This document shows, piece by piece, positions 52,484-60,396 of a stretch of 64,000 bases of DNA. The notes beneath the pieces were generated by a model. It was not told where the DNA came from, did not search any database, and was given only the letters and a program-made list of their open reading frames with translations. Position numbers and translations under genes: made by a program. This DNA comes from Rufibacter roseus (GTDB taxonomy: Bacteria; Bacteroidota; Bacteroidia; Cytophagales; Hymenobacteraceae), in contig NZ_LRML01000005.1 of assembly GCF_001647285.1 (NCBI RefSeq), forward strand, positions 62,001-126,000, in the 5' to 3' direction. Numbering within the stretch: the stretch's first letter is position 1; every line of letters begins with the position of its first letter.

Positions 52484-52560
52484 AAATTTTGAAAGTACTT
52501 TCTAAATCTTGGCAAGTTATAAAATAATAATAAGGGCAATAAACTCTAAATTCGCATAAG

Positions 52561-52568
52561 CAAATATA
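52561..52568 (-). promoter_or_regulatory. -7 box for the sucA operon
   Basis: Minus-strand TATATTTG, matching TAnnTTTG, in the 290-base divergent gap between sucA and the MazG-like gene. Confidence 0.55.
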
Positions 52569-52773
52569 TAAAATCAAAATTTTCAGCCTTTATTGGTTAT
52601 ACAATAAACAGTAGCTGATTTTTGAATATTGTCATTTGTACGGAATAAAAACTGATTAGGGCGAAATTATTGATAATTAGGCAAGGGGCAAACCAATACC
52701 TCAAGTAATTGCATTATTTGCTTTACACCTATGCTTTTCTGCCTATTTTGTTCACTTTCTTTATCTTTACCCT

Positions 52774-53085
52774 ATGGATTTGACTAAACTTACCGCCGCC
52801 AATAAAATAAGAAACGCCAACGCCACGGCGTATAACCAGTGCCAAGACTGGACCCTTGCAGACTGGAGCAACGCCATAGCCGGAGAGACTGGCGAAATGT
52901 GCAACCTCATCAAGAAAATTAGACGCGGAGAAAACATTGACGTGCAAGATGTCGGCCGTGAGTTAGCTGACATAGTAATTTATGCTGATTTACTAGCTGA
53001 TAAATTGGGCATGAGCCTCTCAGATTGCATTCAGCAAAAGTTTAATGAAGTATCTGATAGAATTGGAAGCGACATAAAGCTGTAG
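52774..53085 (+). CDS. MazG-like nucleotide pyrophosphohydrolase
   Basis: A 103-residue all-alpha NTP pyrophosphatase. GETGEMCNLIKKIRRGE supplies the first acidic motif (ExxE) and VGRELADIVIYADLLAD the second (ExxxD), the magnesium-binding set of MazG/dUTPase-2 folds. It is a minimal single-domain form, likely to hydrolyse non-canonical or alarmone-type nucleotides; the exact substrate cannot be read from sequence. It is divergent from sucA. Confidence 0.83.
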   Translation: MDLTKLTAANKIRNANATAYNQCQDWTLADWSNAIAGETGEMCNLIKKIRRGENIDVQDVGRELADIVIYADLLADKLGMSLSDCIQQKFNEVSDRIGSDIKL

Positions 53086-53110
53086 GCGAACTAATAAGCG
53101 AAAGGGCTGC

Positions 53111-53152
53111 ACTCTGTTTTAGCCCTATTTTCTAAAAAAGAGGCTTAAAACA
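53111..53152. repeat. interspersed palindrome copy 20
   Basis: CTGTTTTAGCCCTA and GAGGCTTAAAACAC arms. It lies ten bases past the stop of the minus-strand kinase-like gene. Confidence 0.7.
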
Positions 53153-53162
53153 CCTGAGCTCT

Positions 53163-54779
53163 TTAATCCCGCTGCCTTACCCTTATAAATGTGGGCACCT
53201 CTGCTGCGTTTTCTTTTAAAGAGATTTCGGTTTCAGGCCCGGGCTTTATTTCCACGCCGTTTACATGTCCCTTCACTACCGTTTTATTCCGCCAGCCGTC
53301 TACCTCAGATTCGTCGGTTACTTTGTTTTGACCATCGCCGGCATAAATTGTAACGTAGCTGCCTTGTAAGGCATAACCTTTCAGGTCAAATAAATCATTG
53401 CCGCCCAGCCCGTACAGGTTTATTCTTTTTGTTTCGTTTGCAAAAAAAGTACGTGCATAAACCTTAGCCCCATTGGTGTTACTAGCCGACAGGCGAAAAA
53501 CCTCTACTACGGTTCTACCCTGTGACAGCCTATGCACTACAAACCGCTCTGCTTCATCAGTACCTACTACGGCTACTTCTTCTGCTAAAATGTCGTAATA
53601 CTTTTCTGCCGCCTGCGGCAACAGCTGTAACCGCTTCTTAAGTACTTGATACGTCTCCTCGCCTATCAATTCGTACACTTCTGCTGGAAACTGACGCACG
53701 GCTGCTCTCAATACAGAATCGTTTAGCTTATTCTGCAGCTCACGCGCCAACCGTTTGAAATCAGCCTGAGTCACCTCTGACAAAGCACGTGCATCTAAAA
53801 ATGAAGCGTTAATGGTGAGGCCGTAAACATCTTTGAATTCTGGATGAAAAGAAGAGAATTTGCGGGCGGCAAATTTACGCGTGGCAAGCCAAGGAATGAG
53901 ACCATCATCGTAGCGTCCGAATGCCTGGTCCCGGTCTTTAGGCACGGGCTTGTACCAAGTCTCGCCCTGGTGCCTATACTCTGCCCAGTCCCACTGCCCC
54001 TCATGTCGGTCCCAGTCGCTGATAAGGAAATCCAGAAGTCGGGCACGGGCATACGCCCATTGATCAATCCGGTGGCGGTTAGATTTGTACCGACGCACCA
54101 GCATTTCTTCAGTATCTAACAAATCAACAGCGTTACCAAACTGCCGCGAGAGCGATGATTTGTTAGAAAACTTTTCTTCCATCAGGAACAGCTTACTACC
54201 AAACAAGGTGGAGTACTGTTTAAAATCATTGTCATTGGGCATGACAAACACCAACTGAGGGGTTGGGTGCAAAACATTAGCGGCGCTGGCTAGCGGAGCT
54301 ACCGCCAAGGCACCGTACGGATTAGTGGCAGAAATTTGGTCCCGCACAAAGGACCCCAACACCGTGTTCCGCCAGAAGGGAGGCAGCACCTGAATAGGAT
54401 CTTTATCAACAGAGCGCAAGGCGAAGCGGCGACCCATAGAATCAGTCAACGTAAGGCTGGTCGTTTGCATACCACCACCTAGTTTTTCAATGCGCAGCCC
54501 GCCTCTCTGGTCTCCCATGTGGAACACCTTTGCTTTAACGGGCTGCCCCCACACCCTGCGGTAGTGTTTCCCCAGAAAAAACTCGCCAAGTCCTCCTCTT
54601 ATATAATGGGCACCGGCACTCACGATCACACTGTCTGGTGCACCTTGGGTAACCGAGTTATCTCTGACAAAAGTAGCTTCTTGGGCATGAAACCCAGACT
54701 GCTGGTCGGCGAAGAAAAAGGCCGCTACTCCTAAAAGGAAAATTAGACCTATGACAGACCGCAGTATTATTTTCTTCAT
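53163..54779 (-). CDS. exported CotH/FAM20-like kinase-fold protein
   Basis: A 538-residue protein with an N-terminal signal anchor (MKKIILRSVIGLIFLLGVAA). Residues ~55-480 are clearly paralogous to residues ~365-800 of the protein at 60.4 kb: LRIEKLGGGMQTTSLTL with ALRSVDKDP, then LLDFLISDWDRHEGQWDW (Asp255, Asp257, His259), then WYKPVPKDRDQAFG (Asp282, Asp284). The spacing of a D-x-DRHxxxW motif before a DRDxAF motif recalls the catalytic and metal-binding aspartates of secreted CotH and FAM20-type kinases. That assignment is my inference; the family name is not known to me. It lacks the phosphoesterase-like and barrel parts of its paralogue. Confidence 0.6.
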   Translation of the reverse strand: MKKIILRSVIGLIFLLGVAAFFFADQQSGFHAQEATFVRDNSVTQGAPDSVIVSAGAHYIRGGLGEFFLGKHYRRVWGQPVKAKVFHMGDQRGGLRIEKLGGGMQTTSLTLTDSMGRRFALRSVDKDPIQVLPPFWRNTVLGSFVRDQISATNPYGALAVAPLASAANVLHPTPQLVFVMPNDNDFKQYSTLFGSKLFLMEEKFSNKSSLSRQFGNAVDLLDTEEMLVRRYKSNRHRIDQWAYARARLLDFLISDWDRHEGQWDWAEYRHQGETWYKPVPKDRDQAFGRYDDGLIPWLATRKFAARKFSSFHPEFKDVYGLTINASFLDARALSEVTQADFKRLARELQNKLNDSVLRAAVRQFPAEVYELIGEETYQVLKKRLQLLPQAAEKYYDILAEEVAVVGTDEAERFVVHRLSQGRTVVEVFRLSASNTNGAKVYARTFFANETKRINLYGLGGNDLFDLKGYALQGSYVTIYAGDGQNKVTDESEVDGWRNKTVVKGHVNGVEIKPGPETEISLKENAAEVPTFIRVRQRD

Positions 54780-54973
54780 TTTACTTTTCTTGGGGGCAGC
54801 GTAAAGCTTTACCCCAAAACAGGCGGAAAGGTTAAGAACAAATATGCCATTAATTGCTTACCTGCACTGGGGCCTCTGTGTTAATTCAGCTATATTTAGC
54901 CACTTTTAGTTGCTGTTAACCTTGCAACTGAGTCCTGCGTAAGACAATTTCTCTAACCTAAACACATAATATA

Positions 54974-55246
54974 ATGGCAAATAGTGCTACCTACAAAGGC
55001 ATAACCCCTGAATTGTATAACAACCTGCGCGGCAAACTTGGCGCCGCCGGTATTGAGCTACAGGGCAACAGCGGTCGTGTCTCTAAGCAAGGCGTTACCG
55101 CCGACTATGCCTATGAAGAGGCATCACAAACGCTGCAAATCAACAATGTGCAGGTAAGCTTTCCGGCCAGCATGATGTTTAGCCCAGACAAAATCATCCA
55201 AAAAATAAATGAGGCTGTGCGTGGTGCCGGCGGACAAGTAGCTTAA
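54974..55246 (+). CDS. small hypothetical protein
   Basis: A 90-residue soluble protein I do not recognise. It begins YKGITPELYNNLRGKLGAAG, has a central beta-rich stretch (ADYAYEEASQTLQINNVQVSF) and ends in a helix and Gly/Ala tail. It has no signal peptide or cysteines. The layout (helix, strands, helix) and a good start context suggest a real gene. It is followed 104 bases later by another small gene on the same strand. Confidence 0.6.
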   Translation: MANSATYKGITPELYNNLRGKLGAAGIELQGNSGRVSKQGVTADYAYEEASQTLQINNVQVSFPASMMFSPDKIIQKINEAVRGAGGQVA

Positions 55247-55350
55247 TTGAAAAAAGCTTGTCCGTAGTAATGGATCTTGCGTATAAACATTTCGGTGTGT
55301 TTTAGAAAGCGTGCCGTACTTAACTTTTAATACGCAAACTACCTTTTACT

Positions 55351-55641
55351 ATGGAACAAACATCAAATACTTCTACCCACTTGGTACAGCCCAAAGACTT
55401 TGCCCGCACTGTAGAGTCTATCATGCATGTGTACCAAGGTAACCATGACGTGCTACCGGAATTACTTTCAGACGCCGGCAAACTTATGTTAAAGGCCCGC
55501 CAGAAAATGACACCGGTACAAATGATTTTATCTGTGGCAGCGGTAGCCATTGGGGCTATTGTGTTGGTAAGCTACAGCGGCCACCAATTTGCCGATGCTG
55601 AAGAAGTAAAAGACGATAACAACAGCGGAGATAATAAATAA
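55351..55641 (+). CDS. small membrane protein
   Basis: A 96-residue protein with a soluble helical N-terminal half (DFARTVESIMHVYQ, LLSDAGKLMLKARQKM), one transmembrane helix at about residues 58-78 (MILSVAAVAIGAIVLVS), and an acidic tail. It is probably an inner-membrane protein of unknown role. It is in tandem with the preceding small gene and is ended by a hairpin terminator 18 bases after its stop codon. Confidence 0.6.
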   Translation: MEQTSNTSTHLVQPKDFARTVESIMHVYQGNHDVLPELLSDAGKLMLKARQKMTPVQMILSVAAVAIGAIVLVSYSGHQFADAEEVKDDNNSGDNK

Positions 55642-55658
55642 TTCTCTGTTACCATAAG

Positions 55659-55703
55659 CAGCAAAGCGGCGGTTCCTTTTTGAAAGGGGTCGCCGCTTTG
55701 CTG
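55659..55703 (+). terminator. hairpin terminator after the small membrane protein
   Basis: A perfect 13-base GC-rich stem (CAGCAAAGCGGCG and its complement) with a 19-base loop that can itself pair (CCTTTT with AAAGGG), followed by TTTCTAC. Confidence 0.7.
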
Positions 55704-55908
55704 TTTCTACGCTACCGTATTTTATAAAAAGGAATAACTCACAACCGTCCGCTTCATTTTGATATCAAAGACACCATTTAAATTTTACTGCCCCTAATTG
55801 ATTACTATACATTTTGCTCCTTAAAGTACTCCCTTTAAAGTCTTCTTACTATATTGTTCACATTGAATATAAATGAGCATTGGTAGTTACACAAATGACT
55901 TTGATAGC

Positions 55909-57780
55909 ATGAAGAAAACCCCGTACATTTTACTTCTCGTTTTACTGTTTCAGGCAAGTATATCCAGTGCCCAAACTTCAGATTGGCAACTTGTCACCGG
56001 AAAAATAACATCACCCTGGGCAGAAAAAGTAAACCCTGCTAACCCTTTACCAGAGTATCCACGCCCGCAGCTTGTTCGTGAAAATTGGCAAAACCTGAAC
56101 GGGCTCTGGCAATACAAGGTGCAACCACAGGCTCAGCAACAAACAATTCCTACCTCTTTTGATGGAAAGATTCTGGTGCCGTACGCCATTGAGTCTGCAT
56201 TGTCTGGTGTAGGCAAAACAGTGGGTAAAGAGAATGAATTATGGTACAAAAGAGACATCAGCATTTCTTCAAAGCTGCGGAAGCAAAAAGTGTTGCTGCA
56301 CTTTGGAGCAGTAGATTGGCAGTGCGACGTTTATGTGAATGGCCAGAAGGTAGGCAGCCACCAGGGCGGCTACGATCCGTTTAGCTTTGACATTACATCG
56401 GTTCTGAAAAAAGGAGCCAAGCAGGAGATTGCCGTGCGGGTATGGGACCCTACCAATGACGGACCACAGCCCAGAGGGAAACAGGTAAAAAAACCTGAAA
56501 GCATTTGGTACACTCCGGTAACAGGCATCTGGCAAACGGTATGGCTGGAGTCAGTACCGCACACGTATATTGCTTCTACAAAACAAACTCCTGATATCGA
56601 CAAACAAACCATTACGGTAAATGCCCAAGTGCAAAATCCGCAGGCGAATGACCGGATAAAAGTTACTGTGTGGGATGGCAAAAAGAAAGTGAAAGAGCAG
56701 GAGATGAACGCCAACAGCCCAACAGCTATCAAAGTGCCTAACCCTAAACTGTGGAGCCCTGAAAACCCGTTTTTGTATGATTTGCAGATAGCCGTTGTTC
56801 GGAAAGGGAAAGTGGTGGATGCAGTAAAAAGCTACTTTGCGATGCGCAAAATAAGTATGGCCCCTGACGCTAACGGAATCCAACGCATGCTACTCAATAA
56901 CAAGTTTGTATTTCAGTACGGGTTCTTGGATCAAGGTTGGTGGCCCGACGGGCTTTACACTGCACCAACTGAAGAGGCGCTTATTTTCGACATTGACAAG
57001 ACAAAAGAGATGGGCTTCAACATGATCAGGAAGCACGTAAAAGTAGAACCAGCCCGTTGGTACTACCACTGCGACAAATTAGGCATGCTGGTATGGCAAG
57101 ATATGCCGAATGGTGACTGGGGCGGACGCTGGGGCAATAAGCCCGGTATTGAAGGCGATGGCCAGGACATGACCCGCTCAGCAGAATCAGAACAAATCTT
57201 CCGGACCGAATGGGAAGAGATTATGAAAGACCTGCACAACTTCCCTAGCATTATAGTATGGGTACCTTTCAATGAAGCCTGGGGCCAATTCAAAACTGTT
57301 GAAATAACAAAATGGACCATGGACTTAGATACGTCGCGATTGGTGAACAGTGCCAGCGGCGGCAATTTCCACCCGGTGGGCCACATTATTGACATGCATA
57401 ATTACCCTGGCCCAGTAATGCCACGCGCTGATTTGTTTGGAGCTAAACAAGTTATTGTACTGGGCGAGTTTGGCGGCCTTGGCTTGCCAATAGAAGGTCA
57501 TACCTGGCAGCAGAAAGACAACTGGGGTTACCAGAGTTTCAAAAACGCCGATGAGTTGTTTGAGAAATATAAATCTTTCACCGAGAAACTGGAAGACTTA
57601 ATAAAAAGAGGATTGTCGGCGGCTATCTATACCCAGACCACTGACGTGGAAATTGAAACAAACGGTATTATGACCTATGACCGGAAAGTGATTAAAATTC
57701 CGGTTGAGAAGTTAAAAGAGGTAAATAGGAAGCTCTACAACCCTGCCTTGGTGGACATGGGAAAATCGGCTGCGAAATAA
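55909..57780 (+). CDS. glycoside hydrolase family 2 protein
   Basis: A 623-residue exported glycosidase. ATG 55909 gives a good signal peptide (MKKTPYILLLVLLFQASISS, then AQ). The sugar-binding domain contains LHFGAVDWQCDVYVNGQKVG and HQGGYDPFSFDIT. An Ig-like domain and a TIM barrel follow, with the acid/base glutamate in WVPFNEAWGQF and the nucleophile in VLGEFGGLG. Beta-galactosidase, glucuronidase or mannosidase activity are all possible. No SusC/SusD pair is adjacent, so it is not in a typical polysaccharide utilisation locus. Confidence 0.88.
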   Translation: MKKTPYILLLVLLFQASISSAQTSDWQLVTGKITSPWAEKVNPANPLPEYPRPQLVRENWQNLNGLWQYKVQPQAQQQTIPTSFDGKILVPYAIESALSGVGKTVGKENELWYKRDISISSKLRKQKVLLHFGAVDWQCDVYVNGQKVGSHQGGYDPFSFDITSVLKKGAKQEIAVRVWDPTNDGPQPRGKQVKKPESIWYTPVTGIWQTVWLESVPHTYIASTKQTPDIDKQTITVNAQVQNPQANDRIKVTVWDGKKKVKEQEMNANSPTAIKVPNPKLWSPENPFLYDLQIAVVRKGKVVDAVKSYFAMRKISMAPDANGIQRMLLNNKFVFQYGFLDQGWWPDGLYTAPTEEALIFDIDKTKEMGFNMIRKHVKVEPARWYYHCDKLGMLVWQDMPNGDWGGRWGNKPGIEGDGQDMTRSAESEQIFRTEWEEIMKDLHNFPSIIVWVPFNEAWGQFKTVEITKWTMDLDTSRLVNSASGGNFHPVGHIIDMHNYPGPVMPRADLFGAKQVIVLGEFGGLGLPIEGHTWQQKDNWGYQSFKNADELFEKYKSFTEKLEDLIKRGLSAAIYTQTTDVEIETNGIMTYDRKVIKIPVEKLKEVNRKLYNPALVDMGKSAAK

Positions 57781-57905
57781 CCTCTGGCTGTTTTAGTGAC
57801 GGTGACAGCTTAACCATAAGCAGGACGTACCAATCACAGCACTTGTAGATACTCTGAACAATTTCCATCTACCAAAGGTTTAGCAGAAGCTGCAGCCAAC
57901 ACCAC

Positions 57906-57955
57906 AAAAGTCGTTTTAGCTCTGTTTTTGAAAAAGCAGGGCTAAAACGACTTTT
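57906..57955. repeat. interspersed palindrome copy 21
   Basis: Perfect 15-base outer arms (AAAAGTCGTTTTAGC and its complement) with inner CTGTTTTTGAAAAAGCAG. It lies 125 bases after the GH2 stop and 62 before the Vsr start. Confidence 0.8.
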
Positions 57956-58017
57956 CAGTTACCGTTTGGGCACTCTCTGAGTTTCATTTGTGTTCTTATC
58001 TTGCCGCACCCACTGCC

Positions 58018-58497
58018 ATGGCCAACCGCAAGAAAAAATATACCACCTCTACTGCCTCGCCGCTTACTGCCCAAGAGAAGATAAGCCGATATATGCGGGG
58101 CAACAAAAGCAAAGACACGCAGCCTGAGCTGCTGTTGCGCGGAGCGTTGTGGCAGGCGGGCCTTCGTGGTTACCGTGTGCATTGGAAAAGTGCGCCGGGC
58201 AAGCCCGATGTCTGCTACCCCGGCCGTAAGCTGGCTATTTTTCTGCACGGCTGCTTCTGGCACCGCTGCCCCCATTGCCAACCCGCCTTGCCTAAATCAA
58301 ACATTAGTTTCTGGGCTGAAAAATTTGACCGCAACGTAGCCCGAGACCAGCAGCACCGTGAACGCCTGCGCGCCGCTGGTTGGCAAGTATTGATTATCTG
58401 GGCATGTCAATTGCAGAAAGATTTGCCAGGTTGTGTGCGCACTATCAAAGGTCTACACCAAGGCGTGCCGGATAGTTATTGGCTGGAGGCGGCGTGA
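58018..58497 (+). CDS. vsr: very-short-patch-repair (Vsr) endonuclease
   Basis: A 159-residue DNA mismatch endonuclease. SRYMRGNKSKDTQPELLLRGALW opens the fold (key residues RYM..N...DT.PE). KPDVCYPGRKLAIFLHGCFWHRC holds the catalytic aspartate and the HGCFWH motif. KFDRNVARDQQ and the late AAGWQVLIIWACQL complete the family pattern. ATG 58018 is preferred over the TTG at 57988. Vsr normally works beside a cytosine-5 methyltransferase, but none is seen in the window, so it is an orphan here. Confidence 0.92.
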   Translation: MANRKKKYTTSTASPLTAQEKISRYMRGNKSKDTQPELLLRGALWQAGLRGYRVHWKSAPGKPDVCYPGRKLAIFLHGCFWHRCPHCQPALPKSNISFWAEKFDRNVARDQQHRERLRAAGWQVLIIWACQLQKDLPGCVRTIKGLHQGVPDSYWLEAA

Positions 58498-58513
58498 GAA
58501 GAATGCGAACTGG

Positions 58514-58553
58514 CTGTTTTAGGCCTGAATTAACAAAAAGAGGCCGAAAACAG
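58514..58553. repeat. interspersed palindrome copy 22
   Basis: CTGTTTTAGGCCTG and GAGGCCGAAAACAG arms, between the convergent Vsr and TlpA-family genes, 17 bases after the Vsr stop. Confidence 0.8.
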
Positions 58554-58568
58554 AAGCAGGCATTATGT

Positions 58569-59744
58569 TTACTTTCTGTATTTCTCCAGCGTCTTTTCCA
58601 GCTCGTTGATTGGGATATCATACTCCACAATTTTGCCGCTGCTTATTTCTACTAAGGTATAGGTGGGTAGTTTCATGGCTCCCATATTGGCCAACATCTC
58701 TTTATCTGCCGGGTTGAAATGGTACTGCGGATAGTTAAAGGGTTTCTTCTTTAGGTAGTTGCTCCAAGCAGGTTGTTTTTGGTCTACCGAAACGCCTACT
58801 ATTTGCACATTGCTATCTTTGAACTTTTCGGCTAGCATTTTCACAGTCGGTTGTTGTTGAATGCAGGGGCCGCACCAAGTGGCCCAGAAATCTAAAAGAA
58901 CATATTCTTTACCGCCATACAAATCATACAGGGAAACAGGTTTTAGGTCCTGATTTACCATTTCAACATTGGGGAAGGGCAGACCATCTTTGGGCGCATC
59001 TCTTTTAACCTTGTCCGCAAAAGACGTCTCTATCTTCTGCATCTGGGCTGAGGCTTTTAAAGCAGGGCTAAAGCTGTCCAAGGCATCGCGTATTTCATTT
59101 CTGTATTCATAGGTCATTCTAGGCACCGGCAAATTAGCCAATGAACTAGCCATGCTCAGCGAAACCAAAGAATTATTGTATTTTTTGATTAACTCCACAG
59201 TGGCAAGGTTACGGTAGCGGTTCAGGTCGTCTAGAAAATTTCCTGAATGCACATATTGCTCATCCACCCGCTTCTGCTTGTACATGGCGTGATAGGTAGA
59301 ATCAACTAAGTCAAACTCTCTTTTGTGCCGGTTAAGTTCTCCACCCTTCACCCGCGCCCATTTGGCAGCATTGTCAATATTAACTTGAATCTCAGCTGTA
59401 TCAATTAAAATTCTATGCCGTTTAACATTCTTCAAGTTCTCCTTATAAATCTTATCATCCATCTTAGGTAACGGGCTTATGAATAGGAAGGCATTCACGA
59501 GTGAATCTTGATAATCTTGCCGTAACTGAATTGTGAAGCTGTTATTATTAATGGGCCCTCTATTAAACTGCACCGTCTCGGCGGAGCCGCCCGTTACCAA
59601 ATAAACATAAGAACCATTAACGCCTGTACTATTCACAATTTTGCCGCTCACCGTTACTTTATCAGATTGGGCTTGAAGAGATTGGAGGGTCAGCGCGAGA
59701 ATGATTATCATCACCCAAGGCGCCTTTTTAATTAAATTTCCCAT
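58569..59744 (-). CDS. TlpA-family thioredoxin-like protein with DUF4369-type N-terminus
   Basis: A 391-residue exported disulphide protein. A signal peptide (first ~26 residues, ending LQAQ) is followed by an N-terminal beta domain (KVTVSGKIVNSTGVNGSYVY) of the DUF4369 type, a helical middle, and a C-terminal thioredoxin fold. Its redox centre WATWCGPCIQQQP lies near residue 290, followed by a cis-proline segment (KLPTYTLVE). It is probably a periplasmic thiol reductase; partner proteins are unknown. Confidence 0.87.
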   Translation of the reverse strand: MGNLIKKAPWVMIIILALTLQSLQAQSDKVTVSGKIVNSTGVNGSYVYLVTGGSAETVQFNRGPINNNSFTIQLRQDYQDSLVNAFLFISPLPKMDDKIYKENLKNVKRHRILIDTAEIQVNIDNAAKWARVKGGELNRHKREFDLVDSTYHAMYKQKRVDEQYVHSGNFLDDLNRYRNLATVELIKKYNNSLVSLSMASSLANLPVPRMTYEYRNEIRDALDSFSPALKASAQMQKIETSFADKVKRDAPKDGLPFPNVEMVNQDLKPVSLYDLYGGKEYVLLDFWATWCGPCIQQQPTVKMLAEKFKDSNVQIVGVSVDQKQPAWSNYLKKKPFNYPQYHFNPADKEMLANMGAMKLPTYTLVEISSGKIVEYDIPINELEKTLEKYRK

Positions 59745-60396
59745 ATTCTATTTATTTAATTGACGATACAATGTATGCTACCCAAACACCGGTTGTGCTT
59801 AGGCTCAGTAGGTAAATAAAGGGCAGAAATTCAGAATAGAATATATAAACTATAAATCTAGTTAAAGCTTGCAGAAAACCAAATCTTTCTATTACTTTTT
59901 AAGTGTCAGCCTCTTAGGAAGCAGATAAGAAGCTTTAAATAAACTAGCTAAAGGCGTAAGAACTGCTTCAATTTGCCAATTCAAACATTGCCCCTCTGCA
60001 GCGAAATTAATTTTCAGAGGCCTTCTTCAAACAACTTTATCCAGAGCTTGTATAGCTAATTGCCTTACTTCTCCTGTCATTCTTTCTACTTCCTGCAATT
60101 ATGGCAATGGCTCCACAAGTAGTAGCTAAAAAGCCGAGCGGTATAAAATAAGATGGGGCTTCTGAATGAGTTTCAACGTAACCAATATGAAATGTTATTA
60201 AAAAGCCGCACTTCCATCTGCGGTGAACTACAGCTTCAGTTCTCTACTCTTACATATGCTTAACCTAAACCCTATGAGATTGCGTAAACAGCGTCAAATG
60301 CTTCTGGTTTCCTAAAAAAGGCAAACCTGCTGTTTTAGGTGTGATTTTGCAAAAACAGGCTTAAAACAGCAACAGCAGACAACATGCAATTCTTAT
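59745..60396. other. 650-base intergenic region with a possible decayed frame and a palindrome
   Basis: No complete gene is visible. On the minus strand an open frame without any ATG runs from about 60240 to a stop at 60037 and encodes a hydrophobic stretch (FIPLGFLATTCGAIAIIAGS), perhaps a small membrane-protein remnant. A palindrome copy lies at 60329-60370. The remainder shows nothing I recognise. Confidence 0.4.
60329..60370. repeat. interspersed palindrome copy 23
   Basis: GCTGTTTTAGGTGTG and CAGGCTTAAAACAGC arms, only 26 bases before a start codon, so it falls in a leader or promoter rather than a 3' end. Confidence 0.75.
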
